This document shows positions 1-8,376 of a stretch of 64,000 nt of DNA, piece by piece (the first letter of the stretch is position 1; each line of letters starts with the position of its first letter). The DNA is taken from contig NZ_JAHDSZ010000001.1 in the NCBI RefSeq assembly GCF_018531145.1, positions 372,001 to 436,000 of the forward strand. The letters run 5' to 3'. Both the position numbers and the translations under genes were made by a program. Source of the stretch: Canibacter zhuwentaonis (lineage in GTDB: Bacteria; Actinomycetota; Actinomycetes; Actinomycetales; Microbacteriaceae). Under the pieces are notes generated by a model, which searched no databases, was not told the DNA's origin, and saw only the letters and a list, made by a program, of their open reading frames with translations.

Positions 1-582
1 GGTTAGTTTTTTCTTAACAACTACTGCGCCCGAGCGCTCACTCGTGCCGTCAGCTAAAACCTGCTCGTTTGCAAGCACGGTCTGATCCACCGGATCCCAG
101 TTCACCCAGCTGTCTTTGCGATACGCAAGCCCTCGCTCATACATTTGCAAAAACAACCACTGATTCCAGCGGTAATACTCCGGATCGCTCGTGTGCAAAA
201 TACGATTCCAGTCAAAGCTCGGGGCGTATTTCTGAAAACTGGCTCGCTGCTGCGCAATATTTGCGTACGTCCACTCCTTAGGATCAACACCGCGCTTAAT
301 CGCCGCGTTCTCAGCGGGCAGCCCGAAGCTGTCCCACCCGATGGGATGCAACACCTCATATCCGCGCAGACGCCAATAACGCGCCATAACATCGCCCATA
401 CTGAAGGCCTCTGCGTGCCCCATGTGCAAATCGCCAGATGGGTACGGGAACATATCCAACACATATTTGCGCGGCTTCTCGCCAGGCTCGTTCGAGACGT
501 TAAACGGACCGAGCTCTTGGATCACAGGCAACCATTTATCCTGGATCCTCTGAAAATCATAATTCAATAGCTGCCGATTCAA
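1..582 (-). CDS. leuS: Leucyl-tRNA synthetase, N-terminal part (runs off window)
   Basis: Cytoplasmic class I aminoacyl-tRNA synthetase that charges tRNA-Leu. The 194 codons inside the window read through without a stop and begin [14 protein letters not shown]. They carry the class I HIGH-type signature as [14 protein letters not shown] and the conserved [13 protein letters not shown] segment, then [19 protein letters not shown] and [16 protein letters not shown] chose the TTG at 580-582 because AAGGAG (589-594 on the complement) lies 6 bases upstream and LeuS homologues start at this point. The gene continues beyond base 1, so the editing, KMSKS and anticodon-binding parts are not visible. 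It is divergent from the App1-like gene. Identification is secure; only the start codon is an inference. Confidence 0.96.
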   Translation of the reverse strand, partial: MNRQLLNYDFQRIQDKWLPVIQELGPFNVSNEPGEKPRKYVLDMFPYPSGDLHMGHAEAFSMGDVMARYWRLRGYEVLHPIGWDSFGLPAENAAIKRGVDPKEWTYANIAQQRASFQKYAPSFDWNRILHTSDPEYYRWNQWLFLQMYERGLAYRKDSWVNWDPVDQTVLANEQVLADGTSERSGAVVVKKKLT

Positions 583-917
583 CGATGGCTCCTTGTCAAT
601 ATGCGCTCTAGCGTCAGTGAAAATAATAGCGTTAAAACACTCTAAAGACTCTAATATACAGCACTTACAGCGCAGTGCGCACACCACAAAACGCAACCGC
701 GCATTTTAGATAGCGCGGCAGGTTGCTTGCATCGTTAGCGGATTAGGTTAAGCCGCTCTTTGTAAATTAAGTCTAGGTGCTGTTAGCACATCAACTTAAG
801 CCACCGCTCACACCAAAGCAGCAATTAGCCGACCGGGGGTCACACTCTATCACCAAAGCTTATAAAGTTTATATTCAAAAATAGCGCAAAGCCAAAAAAT
901 CTCGTAAAATTGACCGA
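583..917. other. Divergent intergenic region with one hairpin
   Basis: 335 bases between leuS and the App1-like gene, without a credible coding region. An imperfect hairpin sits at 693-726: GCAACCGCGC, a 10-base loop, then GCGCGG-CAGG-TTGC, complementary apart from a 4-base bulge. A TATATT at about 652-657 on the minus strand could be the leuS -10. No T-box specifier/antiterminator pair was recognised. The rest holds nothing I can name. Confidence 0.5.
905..910 (+). promoter_or_regulatory. -10 hexamer placing the transcription start at the GTG
   Basis: TAAAAT ends 7 bases before the GTG at 918 and no Shine-Dalgarno sequence precedes that codon, so the mRNA is probably leaderless. No convincing -35 is visible. 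The same spacing recurs before other genes of this window. Confidence 0.45.
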
Positions 918-1958
918 GTGAGTCCAGCAATAACTGTGAAAACCCCCCGCAAGCTGATTATGCGCTTAGACACCTGGCTTAGTCAGAAACGCGAACAGCA
1001 TGCCAGGGGTAAAGGGAAGACCCCCACAACCGTGCCGTTTATGAGCTACGGATCAACCACCTGGCTGCGTGTGCTCGGGCGTACTCTGCTGCTAAACAGC
1101 CCCTACACACAAGACGCAGAACAGCTGCTCTACAACGAAAGCTTACGAGGCTGGCGCAGTTTTATGAGCGTGGCGGCTGCTAACGAAAAGGTTAAAGTTG
1201 TTATTGAAGGAAAAACTATCGGCATTGCTACAAGCGATCACGGCGGTGTGCTCGACGCAACGTTTCAAATAGAGCTTGACCCGGGATGGCACACAATCGA
1301 GTATATCACTTCGACCGGCAACTATTCAGCAACCCGAATTTATATAGTTGCCCCCGATAAAACAATCGGAATTATTAGCGACGTTGATGACACTATTATT
1401 AACACGGTGCTTCCCAAACCGCTCGTTGCCGCGTGGAACAGTTTTGTGCTCTCTGAGCAGGCGCGTCTTGCCGTTCCGGGAATGCCGGTTTTGCTCGATC
1501 ACCTAAAACGCGCACACCCGGGCATGCCCGTAATCTACCTTTCCACCGGCGCGTGGAACGCCGCACCCGCACTCAGTCGGTTTCTCAAACGGCACCTCTA
1601 CCCGGAGGGTCCGCTGCTGCTCACCGACTGGGGTCCAACGCCCGACAGGTGGTTCCGCAGCGGTAAAGCCCACAAGCGACGCGAATTACGTCGCCTGGCG
1701 CACGAGTTTCCACACATTAAATGGCTGCTCGTTGGCGATGACGGGCAGCATGATGAGCCGATATACCGCGAGTTTGCGCTCGAATTCCCCGATCATATTA
1801 GCGCGGTTGCGATCCGCCGCCTGTCAACCGGTGAAGCTATACTTGCCGGTGGTCGTTCTAAAGCTGGTATGCAGCACACAGTCAACGGCGTACCGTGGGT
1901 TTATGGCAGAAACGGCGCGGAGCTGCTAAAGGAGCTGCGCAAACTGCATATGCTATAG
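918..1958 (+). CDS. App1-type phosphatase family protein (DUF2183)
   Basis: 346-residue protein whose C-terminal two thirds match the App1/DUF2183 phosphatase family of the HAD superfamily. The nucleophile motif is visible as GIISDVDDTIINT (DxDxT), followed by YLSTGAWN and by the late acidic motif LLVGDDGQHDEPIY. The family is named after a yeast phosphatidate phosphatase; the substrate in bacteria is not known to me. There is no signal peptide or membrane segment, so it is probably cytoplasmic. The GTG at 918 is used because a -10 element lies 7 bases upstream. An in-frame ATG at 960 is the alternative and would remove 14 residues. It stands alone between leuS and a run of degenerate repeats. 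Confidence 0.85.
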   Translation: MSPAITVKTPRKLIMRLDTWLSQKREQHARGKGKTPTTVPFMSYGSTTWLRVLGRTLLLNSPYTQDAEQLLYNESLRGWRSFMSVAAANEKVKVVIEGKTIGIATSDHGGVLDATFQIELDPGWHTIEYITSTGNYSATRIYIVAPDKTIGIISDVDDTIINTVLPKPLVAAWNSFVLSEQARLAVPGMPVLLDHLKRAHPGMPVIYLSTGAWNAAPALSRFLKRHLYPEGPLLLTDWGPTPDRWFRSGKAHKRRELRRLAHEFPHIKWLLVGDDGQHDEPIYREFALEFPDHISAVAIRRLSTGEAILAGGRSKAGMQHTVNGVPWVYGRNGAELLKELRKLHML

Positions 1959-1978
1959 CGCGAGCGCCCTTTTGCAGG

Positions 1979-2197
1979 ATCATGCGTGCCAAGCTCTGTA
2001 AGCACTATTTATATAGTGGATCGGGCATCATGCGCGCGTACCAAGCGCTGTGAGCACTATTTTCGCAAACCCCGCACGTAACGAGCTAAGCAAGCACTGT
2101 TTCTTGCAACTCTAAGGTCACGCGCCCTGCGAGCGCTATTTTTGACAGCCCGGACACCAGTACAGTTTGCGCGCGGCAAACTCGGTGAGCGCTATTT
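1979..2197. repeat. Degenerate tandem repeats ending in AGCRCTRTTT
   Basis: Five imperfect copies of a 40-56 base unit end near AGCACTATTT (2001-2010), GAGCACTATTT (2052-2062), AAGCACTGTTT (2092-2102), GAGCGCTATTT (2131-2141) and GAGCGCTATTT (2187-2197). The first two also share ATCATGCG and CCAAGC. The last two copies lie inside the 3' end of the glycosylase gene, so the array probably grew outward from that gene end. No function is assigned. Confidence 0.5.
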
Positions 2198-3134
2198 CCG
2201 TGCTGCAAACCTCACACGGTATGCCCTCTTTTTTGTACACCCAGTGCCGCGCGTCGCGCTCCCGCAGGGCTCGCTGATATGCTGCCGCGTCAAGATCGTC
2301 TTTGGTTATCATCTGCCCAACTCTAATCCCGATTTCAAGCAGTTTCACCCAGTCATCCCAGAGCCGCGCAAGTGTGTCACAACTCAGCTCGTTTGCCGGG
2401 GTGAACGGGTTTAATCGCGCGCGAAAGAGCATTTCAGCACGATACACGTTGCCGATTCCCGCAATCACAGCCTGATCCATAAGCACAGCAGCGATCGCGG
2501 TTTTCTTTTTTGTCGCGCGGGCAAGAAAGCGCTGTTTTTCTTCCGGACTTGCCGAGTTCGCCGGATCCGGTCCGAGCCGCTGCAGTACGCTCTCAACTGC
2601 TGCGGCGGATATCACCTCACAAACGGTGGGGCCGCGCAAATCGGCACACACCGTATCGCTCAGCAGGCGCGCTCGCACCTGTCCCACCGGCTCTGGCGGC
2701 CAGGCGGTGTCCGCAGTTTTTGTGCTGTCAGCTTCCGCCATTCTCAGCCGCGCACGACGGGGCGCGCCAATTGATGTTACCGAGTCTTCTGCCGCCTCAT
2801 CGCGCGGCACAACCTCGTCAGCCTGCCGTTTTGCAGAGCTTATAACAGGCTCAAGATCGCTTACTGCATGCACCTGAATACTGGGGTGTATTTTAATGTC
2901 TCCGCTAAAATCCCAGGCGCCGTATATGCCAAGGTGTACACGCAGACAAAGCTGGTTGTCAAAATCTAAAAAGAGCTGTTTACCAACTGCGTGTACACTA
3001 ATAAGCTCTGCGCCGGTAATCAACTGCGCACCCGCAGCAAACCTGCCCTGCGGGCTTGAAACCTCAACTTTTTTACCAACAAAATTGCGCGCAAACTGGC
3101 GCGCAATGCGGTGCACAGAGTGCCCCTCGGGCAT
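2136..3134 (-). CDS. Fpg/Nei-family DNA glycosylase (endonuclease VIII-like)
   Basis: Base-excision repair glycosylase/AP lyase for oxidised bases. The N-terminus is MPEGHSVHRIAR, with the catalytic Pro-Glu after Met removal; the PEG form is typical of Nei rather than Fpg. The helix-two-turn-helix region reads DQAVIAGIGNVYRAEMLFRA. The C-terminal zinc finger is complete: CEVC at the start and CPGC at the end. At 332 residues it is longer than usual because of a hydrophilic insertion at roughly residues 90-160 (QADEVVPRDEAAEDSV region). Its ATG overlaps the rpiB stop by one base (TAATG), so the two are probably translationally coupled. Nei1 versus Nei2 subtype is not resolved. Confidence 0.9.
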   Translation of the reverse strand: MPEGHSVHRIARQFARNFVGKKVEVSSPQGRFAAGAQLITGAELISVHAVGKQLFLDFDNQLCLRVHLGIYGAWDFSGDIKIHPSIQVHAVSDLEPVISSAKRQADEVVPRDEAAEDSVTSIGAPRRARLRMAEADSTKTADTAWPPEPVGQVRARLLSDTVCADLRGPTVCEVISAAAVESVLQRLGPDPANSASPEEKQRFLARATKKKTAIAAVLMDQAVIAGIGNVYRAEMLFRARLNPFTPANELSCDTLARLWDDWVKLLEIGIRVGQMITKDDLDAAAYQRALRERDARHWVYKKEGIPCEVCSTEIALTEFAARKLYWCPGCQK

Positions 3135-3634
3135 TATTTCACCGCTGGTTTAACAACGCCCTTACCAGCAATATCGCCGGTTTTTTCGTACTCGGCAAGC
3201 TGTCCGATGCGCCGCGCGTGCCGCTCTTCGCCAGTAAACTCAGTGCCGATAAAGGTGTCGATAAAGGAAATAGCCTCCTGCGCCGTGTGCTGTCTTGCGC
3301 CGATAGAAATAACGTTCGCGTTATTGTGCTCACGCGCTAAAACCGCGGTTGCCTGCGACCACACCAGCGCTGCGCGCACGCTGGCAACCTTATTTGCGGC
3401 AATCTGCTCGCCGTTTCCCGATCCGCCAAAAACAACCCCGAGTGCCTGCACGTCACGCGCTTGATCCGCCGCAACAGCAGTAGCCGCATTAATGCAAAAA
3501 GCCGGATAATCGTCGAGCGCGTCATACTCCTGCGGTCCGTGGTCGATTACTTCGTGCCCCGCTGCTGCAAGGTGCTCCTGCACGAGCCTGCTGAACTCAA
3601 GACCGGCGTGATCGGTTGCGATGTGAATGCGCAT
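3134..3634 (-). CDS. rpiB: Ribose-5-phosphate isomerase B
   Basis: Interconverts ribose 5-phosphate and ribulose 5-phosphate in the non-oxidative pentose phosphate pathway. The start MRIHIATDHAG and the anion-hole/active-site segment GVVFGGSGNGEQIAANK are RpiB hallmarks, as is the later RQHTAQEA. Length (166 residues) is normal. It is in the middle of a minus-strand run with the globin remnant and mscS upstream and the glycosylase overlapping downstream. The ATG is preceded by GGAGACAAT on the coding strand, an acceptable ribosome-binding site. Confidence 0.95.
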   Translation of the reverse strand: MRIHIATDHAGLEFSRLVQEHLAAAGHEVIDHGPQEYDALDDYPAFCINAATAVAADQARDVQALGVVFGGSGNGEQIAANKVASVRAALVWSQATAVLAREHNNANVISIGARQHTAQEAISFIDTFIGTEFTGEERHARRIGQLAEYEKTGDIAGKGVVKPAVK

Positions 3635-3658
3635 ATTGTCTCCTATACTGTGTGTATC

Positions 3659-3925
3659 TCAGGTTTTATAGCGTTGCCTGCGGCGGCGGGCGCAGCTCAA
3701 AAGTGTTGGTGAGCTAGTATGCCGCGCGAGTGTAATGGTCAACGCCTGCAAACGCCATTTTGCGGCATCCCAGTCGTCATGCGCGTACATCGGGGCGAGC
3801 ACCTCGTCCCGGCGTACGTTCGTGTAAAATTTGTCAACAAGCTCAGCAAACAACTCGCTCCCGCCAACTGCCTGCCACAGGCTGTGCTGCACAGGCGACT
3901 GACCGGCGGGAGCTTGCGAGTTCAT
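3659..3925 (-). pseudogene. Truncated haemoglobin (GlbO-like), broken in its C-terminal half
   Basis: The first ~60 residues are clearly group II truncated haemoglobin: LWQAVGGSELFAELVDKFY, then VRRDEVLAPMYAHDDWDAAK and WRLQAL. After that, similarity stops and the frame runs through a basic tail (SCARRRRQRYKT) to a stop at residue 88; intact homologues have about 130. Another frame of the same strand carries a possible leftover (TNTFELRPPP). The lost part includes the F-helix HPRLRMRH segment with the proximal haem histidine, so haem binding as in the family is not possible. The ATG is 2 bases after the mscS stop, as expected for a former operon member. I read it as a decaying gene; a sequencing error is the alternative. 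Confidence 0.75.
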
Positions 3926-3927
3926 TA

Positions 3928-4812
3928 CTACAGCAGCCCCTCAGGAATCTGGCTTGCCATCTCAATTCCACGACGACCAAATTCAGCTTTAATTTCTTTG
4001 CGCACAGCACGCTGCACTTCCCAGTGGGCTTCGGCACGGGTGCGGATAGTGAAACGGATCGTAACACGGTCACCGTAAACGCTCTGCACACCCCATATAT
4101 CGGGGTTGCCGGTAACCTTGCGGCGCAGCTCGGGTGTGTTAATTACATTGTTTGCGCACATGAGCATAACCTCCTGCGCTTCATCAATGTTTTCGCTGTT
4201 TTTAAGGGTTATATCGATAATCGCTTGCCCGTGACCCTGCGAAGAGTTGCCAAGCTGCAGAATCTCACCGTTGCGCACAAACCAGAGCGTGCCGTCAAGC
4301 CCGCGCACCTGTGTGATTCTAACGCCCAGATCCTCAACCGTACCCTCAATGTTGCCTATTGTAACCCAGTCGCCAACGCCGAGCTGGTCTTCAAACACCA
4401 TAAAAATGCCGTTGAGCAGGTCTTTTACGATGGACTGCGCACCAAAGGCGAGAGCCGCGCCAACAAAACCAGCGGAAGCCAGAATAGCTGTGAGGTCAAT
4501 GCCAAACTCGCGTGCAATTAGCACAACCGCGATAATGCCAACAACCCAGGTTACAATGCTGCGACCAACCGCGCCGAGCGTGCGCGTGCGCTGAATGGCA
4601 CGCTCACGCACAACACCGGATGTTGAAATCTCCTGCGTTGAATCAGTTGCCTGACTGCGTTTAACTCCACGAACTATTTTGTTTACGCCGCGCTGGATTA
4701 AAATCCGCAGCACCCAGCTCGCGATAATCGCTCCCAGCATAATCAGCAAGACCCGCCAGGCAGCGTCATTTTCTGCAAAAAACGCGGCTACTTGCTGCCA
4801 GAATTCACTCAT
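3928..4812 (-). CDS. mscS: MscS-family mechanosensitive ion channel
   Basis: Small-conductance mechanosensitive channel of the cytoplasmic membrane that releases solutes on hypo-osmotic shock. 294 residues: a membrane helix at about 18-37, another at about 85-105, and the pore helix with its Gly/Ala-rich run (ASAGFVGAALAFGAQSIVKD). The beta domain follows (FEDQLGVGDWVTIGNIEGTV), then a C-terminal alpha/beta domain ending in EMASQIPEGLL. The order pepN, mscS, globin remnant, rpiB, glycosylase on one strand suggests a single transcript. MscS and YggB/MscCG subtypes are not separated here; no long C-terminal extension is present. Confidence 0.92.
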   Translation of the reverse strand: MSEFWQQVAAFFAENDAAWRVLLIMLGAIIASWVLRILIQRGVNKIVRGVKRSQATDSTQEISTSGVVRERAIQRTRTLGAVGRSIVTWVVGIIAVVLIAREFGIDLTAILASAGFVGAALAFGAQSIVKDLLNGIFMVFEDQLGVGDWVTIGNIEGTVEDLGVRITQVRGLDGTLWFVRNGEILQLGNSSQGHGQAIIDITLKNSENIDEAQEVMLMCANNVINTPELRRKVTGNPDIWGVQSVYGDRVTIRFTIRTRAEAHWEVQRAVRKEIKAEFGRRGIEMASQIPEGLL

Positions 4813-4852
4813 ACCGTTTGTAAATCTTCTCTATTTCTAAGCTTTAACCAAA

Positions 4853-7486
4853 TTAAGAGTTTAGCACCGCGCCATCTGCCTGCTGCGCGCGCAAAGCGCG
4901 GGCAGTGTCAGAGTGCGCCTCTAGAATGAAGCGTCGCAGTGCGCGCGGCGCGTTAGTGTTAGCTGCAAGCCATGCTGCGGCCTCCCGCTCCAGTTTTGCG
5001 TTAGCCAGAGGCAGCGGATAGTAAGAATCGATAATCTCTTCTGCTATCGCAAAGCTGCGCTGCTCCCACAGCGTATTAAGCTCCTTGAAAAACTCTTTCG
5101 CGTAAGGAGCCAGCAGCTCAGGGTTGTGCACCCGCTGGAAACCAGCTCCGGAAGAACGCACAATTAGGTTGGGAACTTCGCCCGATAGCACGTTGTCTTT
5201 CCACGCCGCAGCTTTTCCTGCCGCAGTTGGAATAGCAGCTCTCGCTTTTGCCGCAGCTTGGTTTCCGCTGGCGGTGTTATCGGCGGCAAGCGCGGCTGCA
5301 ATCTCAGATTCTCCCGCAGCTCCCCCGGCAACAAGGCTAATCAAGAAAGCCCAGGCAAGATCGGTGTCAACTTCTAATCCGGCGAGCTGTTTTTTGCCGC
5401 TGTGTAGATCCGCCACCGTTGCAAGGTGTGTTTTACTCGCAGCAACCTCAGCAAAGGCTTTAACAAGTTGGAATTGTGAATCTGAGCCAGCTGCCGCTTG
5501 CTCTGCCAGCTCAAGCAGTTTTATTGCCACAACACTTGTTAGCGCATTGCGATTTTCAGGCGCGGTGTAAATGCTAAGAGCTGTGTGCAGCTGCCCTAGC
5601 ACTGTGCGCAGGGTCGAAGACTGCGTTTCACCGCTGATATTGGCGAGCACGGTTTTCACAAACTCGCTTGCTGGTAGTTCGCCGTCGCGCGTTGTATCCC
5701 ACAGCACGCCCCAGATTACAGCCCGCGCGAGGGAATCCTCGCAGCTACCAAGATATTCTTTTGCAGTTTGCAGCGAGCGCTCATCAAAACGAACCTTTGC
5801 AAAGGTGAGATCGTCATCGTTGAGTAGCAGCAAATCAGGCTGCGCAGCTCCAACAAGCTCGGCAATTTCGGTCACCGACTCTGCAATATCGGTTTCAACC
5901 TGCGCGGTACGCTCAAGCCTGCCATTAACCACGTTGTAGCAACCAATCGCGACACGGTGCGGGCGGATCGTTGGGTACTTTTCGTGTGCGCTCTGCACAA
6001 CCTCGAAACTCTTGTAATTACCTGCCAAGTCAAGCTCAAAACGCGCACTCAGGGTATTTACGCCCGCTGTTTCGAGCCATGCCTGTGACCAGGTGTTGAG
6101 GTCGCGTCCGCTTGTGAGCTCTAGCTCTTGTAATAGATCTGGCAGTTCGGTGTTTTTGTACTGGTGCTTGCGGAAATACTCGCTCACTCCCAGGAAGAAG
6201 TCTTTTCTGCCAACGTAGGCAACAAGCGCTTTCAGCACGGCAGCGCCCTTTGCGTAGGTGATGCCGTCAAAGTTTGACATAACGTCTTCAAGGTCAAGAA
6301 TCTCGGCCACAACCGGGTGGGTTGATGGCAGCTGATCCTGGCGGTATGCCCAGCTCTTTTCGTGCGAGGCGAATGTTGTCCACGAGTCAGTGTACTCGGT
6401 TGCTTCGGCGGTTGCCAAAACTGAGGTGTACTCGGCAAAAGACTCGTTAAGCCACAGATCGTTCCACCACTTCATGGTTACCAGGTCACCAAACCACATG
6501 TGCGCCAGCTCGTGCAGCACTGTAACAACCCGGCGCTCTTTTACCGCCTCTTCTGTTTTGCCCCTGAACACGTAAGCTTCGGTGTGGGTTACCGCGCCGA
6601 TGTTTTCCATTGCGCCCATGTTGAACTCGGGCACAAACACCTGATCGTATTTAGCAAACGGATACGGAAAATTAAACTCGCGCTCAAAAAACTCAAATCC
6701 CTGACGGGTTTTTTCAATTATGTAGTCAGCGTCAAGATGCGCTTCGAGCGATGCCCGGCAGAACACACCGAGCGGAATTGTGCGCCCCTCAGAGTTTGTT
6801 AGCTCGCTGCGCTTGCCCTTATAAGGCCCTGCAATAATCGCCGTAATATAGCTTGACATAACAGGGGTTGGCTCAAAGCTCCAGGTTGCAATTGGCGTGT
6901 TTGGCTTGCCGTTGCCAAGCTCGCTAATGCCGGCATCAACTGGCTCAGGTGTTGGCTGGTTGCCAACAATTAACCAGTTTGCCGGAGCGGTAACTGTAAA
7001 CTTAAACTTCGCCTTTAGATCTGGCTGCTCAAACACTGTAAAGACACGGCGTGAATCAGGCACTTCAAACTGCGTGTACAGGTAAACTTCGCCATCAACC
7101 GGATCAACAAAACGGTGCATTCCCTCGCCAGTGTTGGTGTAAGCCTGCGTGCTAACAACACGCAACACGTTCTCCTTCTGCAGGTTTTCAAGCAGCACCC
7201 GAGAATCTTGATAAACCGTTGCAGGATCAAGCTGCACGTCGTTAAGCTCGACGCTCTCAACAGAATCTGCAATCAGGCTGATAAAGCTGCTGCTGCCAGT
7301 CTCTGCTGCGCTAAAACGCACGGTTGTGTCACTGCCAAACTGCTTTTCCCCGCGCGCTAGATCCAATTTAATGTCGTAGCTTTCAACTCTAAGAAGCTCC
7401 GCCCTGGTGCGAGCCTCGGCGCGAGTGAGATTAGTTCCTGGCAACTCTACTCCTTGTTTATAATTGTTATTTAATACATCAAGCAT
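4853..7486 (-). CDS. pepN: Aminopeptidase N (M1 zinc metallopeptidase)
   Basis: Removes N-terminal residues from peptides in the cytoplasm. At 877 residues it has the usual actinobacterial PepN length. The exopeptidase motif is GAMEN within FNMGAMENIGAVTH. The zinc site is HELAHMWFGDLVTM, followed 18 residues on by WLNESFAEY, so the HExxH-x18-E set is complete. The N-terminal beta domain and the C-terminal ERAP1-like helical domain are both present. The ATG at 7486 has only a weak purine-rich stretch upstream (GAGCGGGT). Homologues often begin near the PGTNLTRAEA segment, which here has no start codon, so the extra ~16 residues are accepted. Confidence 0.95.
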   Translation of the reverse strand: MLDVLNNNYKQGVELPGTNLTRAEARTRAELLRVESYDIKLDLARGEKQFGSDTTVRFSAAETGSSSFISLIADSVESVELNDVQLDPATVYQDSRVLLENLQKENVLRVVSTQAYTNTGEGMHRFVDPVDGEVYLYTQFEVPDSRRVFTVFEQPDLKAKFKFTVTAPANWLIVGNQPTPEPVDAGISELGNGKPNTPIATWSFEPTPVMSSYITAIIAGPYKGKRSELTNSEGRTIPLGVFCRASLEAHLDADYIIEKTRQGFEFFEREFNFPYPFAKYDQVFVPEFNMGAMENIGAVTHTEAYVFRGKTEEAVKERRVVTVLHELAHMWFGDLVTMKWWNDLWLNESFAEYTSVLATAEATEYTDSWTTFASHEKSWAYRQDQLPSTHPVVAEILDLEDVMSNFDGITYAKGAAVLKALVAYVGRKDFFLGVSEYFRKHQYKNTELPDLLQELELTSGRDLNTWSQAWLETAGVNTLSARFELDLAGNYKSFEVVQSAHEKYPTIRPHRVAIGCYNVVNGRLERTAQVETDIAESVTEIAELVGAAQPDLLLLNDDDLTFAKVRFDERSLQTAKEYLGSCEDSLARAVIWGVLWDTTRDGELPASEFVKTVLANISGETQSSTLRTVLGQLHTALSIYTAPENRNALTSVVAIKLLELAEQAAAGSDSQFQLVKAFAEVAASKTHLATVADLHSGKKQLAGLEVDTDLAWAFLISLVAGGAAGESEIAAALAADNTASGNQAAAKARAAIPTAAGKAAAWKDNVLSGEVPNLIVRSSGAGFQRVHNPELLAPYAKEFFKELNTLWEQRSFAIAEEIIDSYYPLPLANAKLEREAAAWLAANTNAPRALRRFILEAHSDTARALRAQQADGAVLNS

Positions 7487-7610
7487 ACCCGCTCAGATGT
7501 GCATTAATTAAAAATAATCGGTATGTCACGCCTATTGTAAGCTTGCTGAGCGCGGACAAATCCAGCGGATCACGCCCCGCAAATCTTAACTGCGCCGCGA
7601 GCTTGCAGCG

Positions 7611-7740
7611 CGCCGCGTAAAATCTGTGCCGACAGAAACGCAATCCGCGTAGAATACGCGCAGCACCAAGCACTCTCGTATAAAATACGAACCGTCCCAC
7701 GCAAACGCTCCCGCTTAAAATAAAATCCGCATAAAATGCG
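7611..7740. repeat. Degenerate ~31-40 bp repeats carrying covarying mini-hairpins
   Basis: The 272-base gap between pepN and the trp genes holds three small inverted repeats with a 3-base centre: CGCGTA-GAA-TACGCG (7646-7660), TCGTAT-AAA-ATACGA (7676-7690) and CGCAT-AAA-ATGCG (7728-7740). The arms differ in sequence but stay complementary, and the centre is AAA or GAA each time. Related TAAAAT cores without full arms are at about 7618 and 7716. Short frames across this stretch look non-coding. In relatives this spot would hold the rest of the trp operon. Confidence 0.6.
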
Positions 7741-7758
7741 ATCCCGCGCGCCGCTCAC

Positions 7759-8376
7759 CTAGCGCGGAGCGCTAGGATCCTGACCGCTGCTGAGCATATC
7801 CCAGTCCGACACTCTGTCAGTCTCGGGTGCTTCCTGCGCCCCGCCCGACTCAAAACCGCCAGTTTTTGTTTCATATCTGCTTTTTTGTGGGCTCTTAGCA
7901 GCCCACCGCGGCAACAGTAGCAGCTGCGCCACGTGCGCGCAAAACAGCAGCCCAACGCAGGCGAGCGCGACAAAAACAGCCCAGCTCAGGCTAGCCTCGG
8001 CTCCCAGCTCCTGCCGCGTCTGCCCCGCAATGCCTATTGTTTTGGTTATTTCTGAATTCGCATAAGCTAGCGGATCAACCACCACCAAAACCAGCTGCCA
8101 CGCTGTTAAAGCGCTCAGCGCAAGGCTCAGCCCTGCCAGCACATAGCGCAAAAATCCACGGGTGAGCGCGAGCACCGTAGCGCATATTGCAATCGCAGCA
8201 ATAACCGGCGTAAACCAAACAAAGACCGTACCGCCAGATACCGCAACGGCTACAGTGTCGGCAGCCTGAGCTGCCAGTGACACTGTAGCCCACGTGTTTA
8301 CGCTGCTAAACAGCAGCGCAGCGCACAGCAAAAGCTGTGCAGAAATAAGCCCGCGCTTGCTTAAAACCGTATTCAT
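7759..8376 (-). CDS. Trp biosynthesis-associated membrane protein
   Basis: 205 residues, matching the actinobacterial family of membrane proteins encoded inside trp operons. Four hydrophobic segments are visible at about 10-32, 48-70, 75-98 and 128-152. A cytoplasmic tail follows that ends with the family's WDMLSSGQDPSAPR signature. The molecular function of the family is unknown to me. It starts on the base after the trpE stop (TAAATG), so it is certainly co-transcribed with trpE. The usual next genes (trpC, trpB, trpA) are missing; only the repeat-rich spacer and pepN follow. Confidence 0.88.
   Translation of the reverse strand: MNTVLSKRGLISAQLLLCAALLFSSVNTWATVSLAAQAADTVAVAVSGGTVFVWFTPVIAAIAICATVLALTRGFLRYVLAGLSLALSALTAWQLVLVVVDPLAYANSEITKTIGIAGQTRQELGAEASLSWAVFVALACVGLLFCAHVAQLLLLPRWAAKSPQKSRYETKTGGFESGGAQEAPETDRVSDWDMLSSGQDPSAPR

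Noticed and set aside
583-760. Possible T-box or other leader riboswitch upstream of leuS
   Set aside because: Only one bulged hairpin is present; no specifier loop, T-box consensus (TGGNACCGCG) or antiterminator was found, and the hairpin is probably upstream of the leuS promoter.
7479-7758. Small genes in the pepN-trp spacer
   Set aside because: Arg/Leu/Cys-rich frames that run through the repeat array and overlap one another; no start signals or homology.
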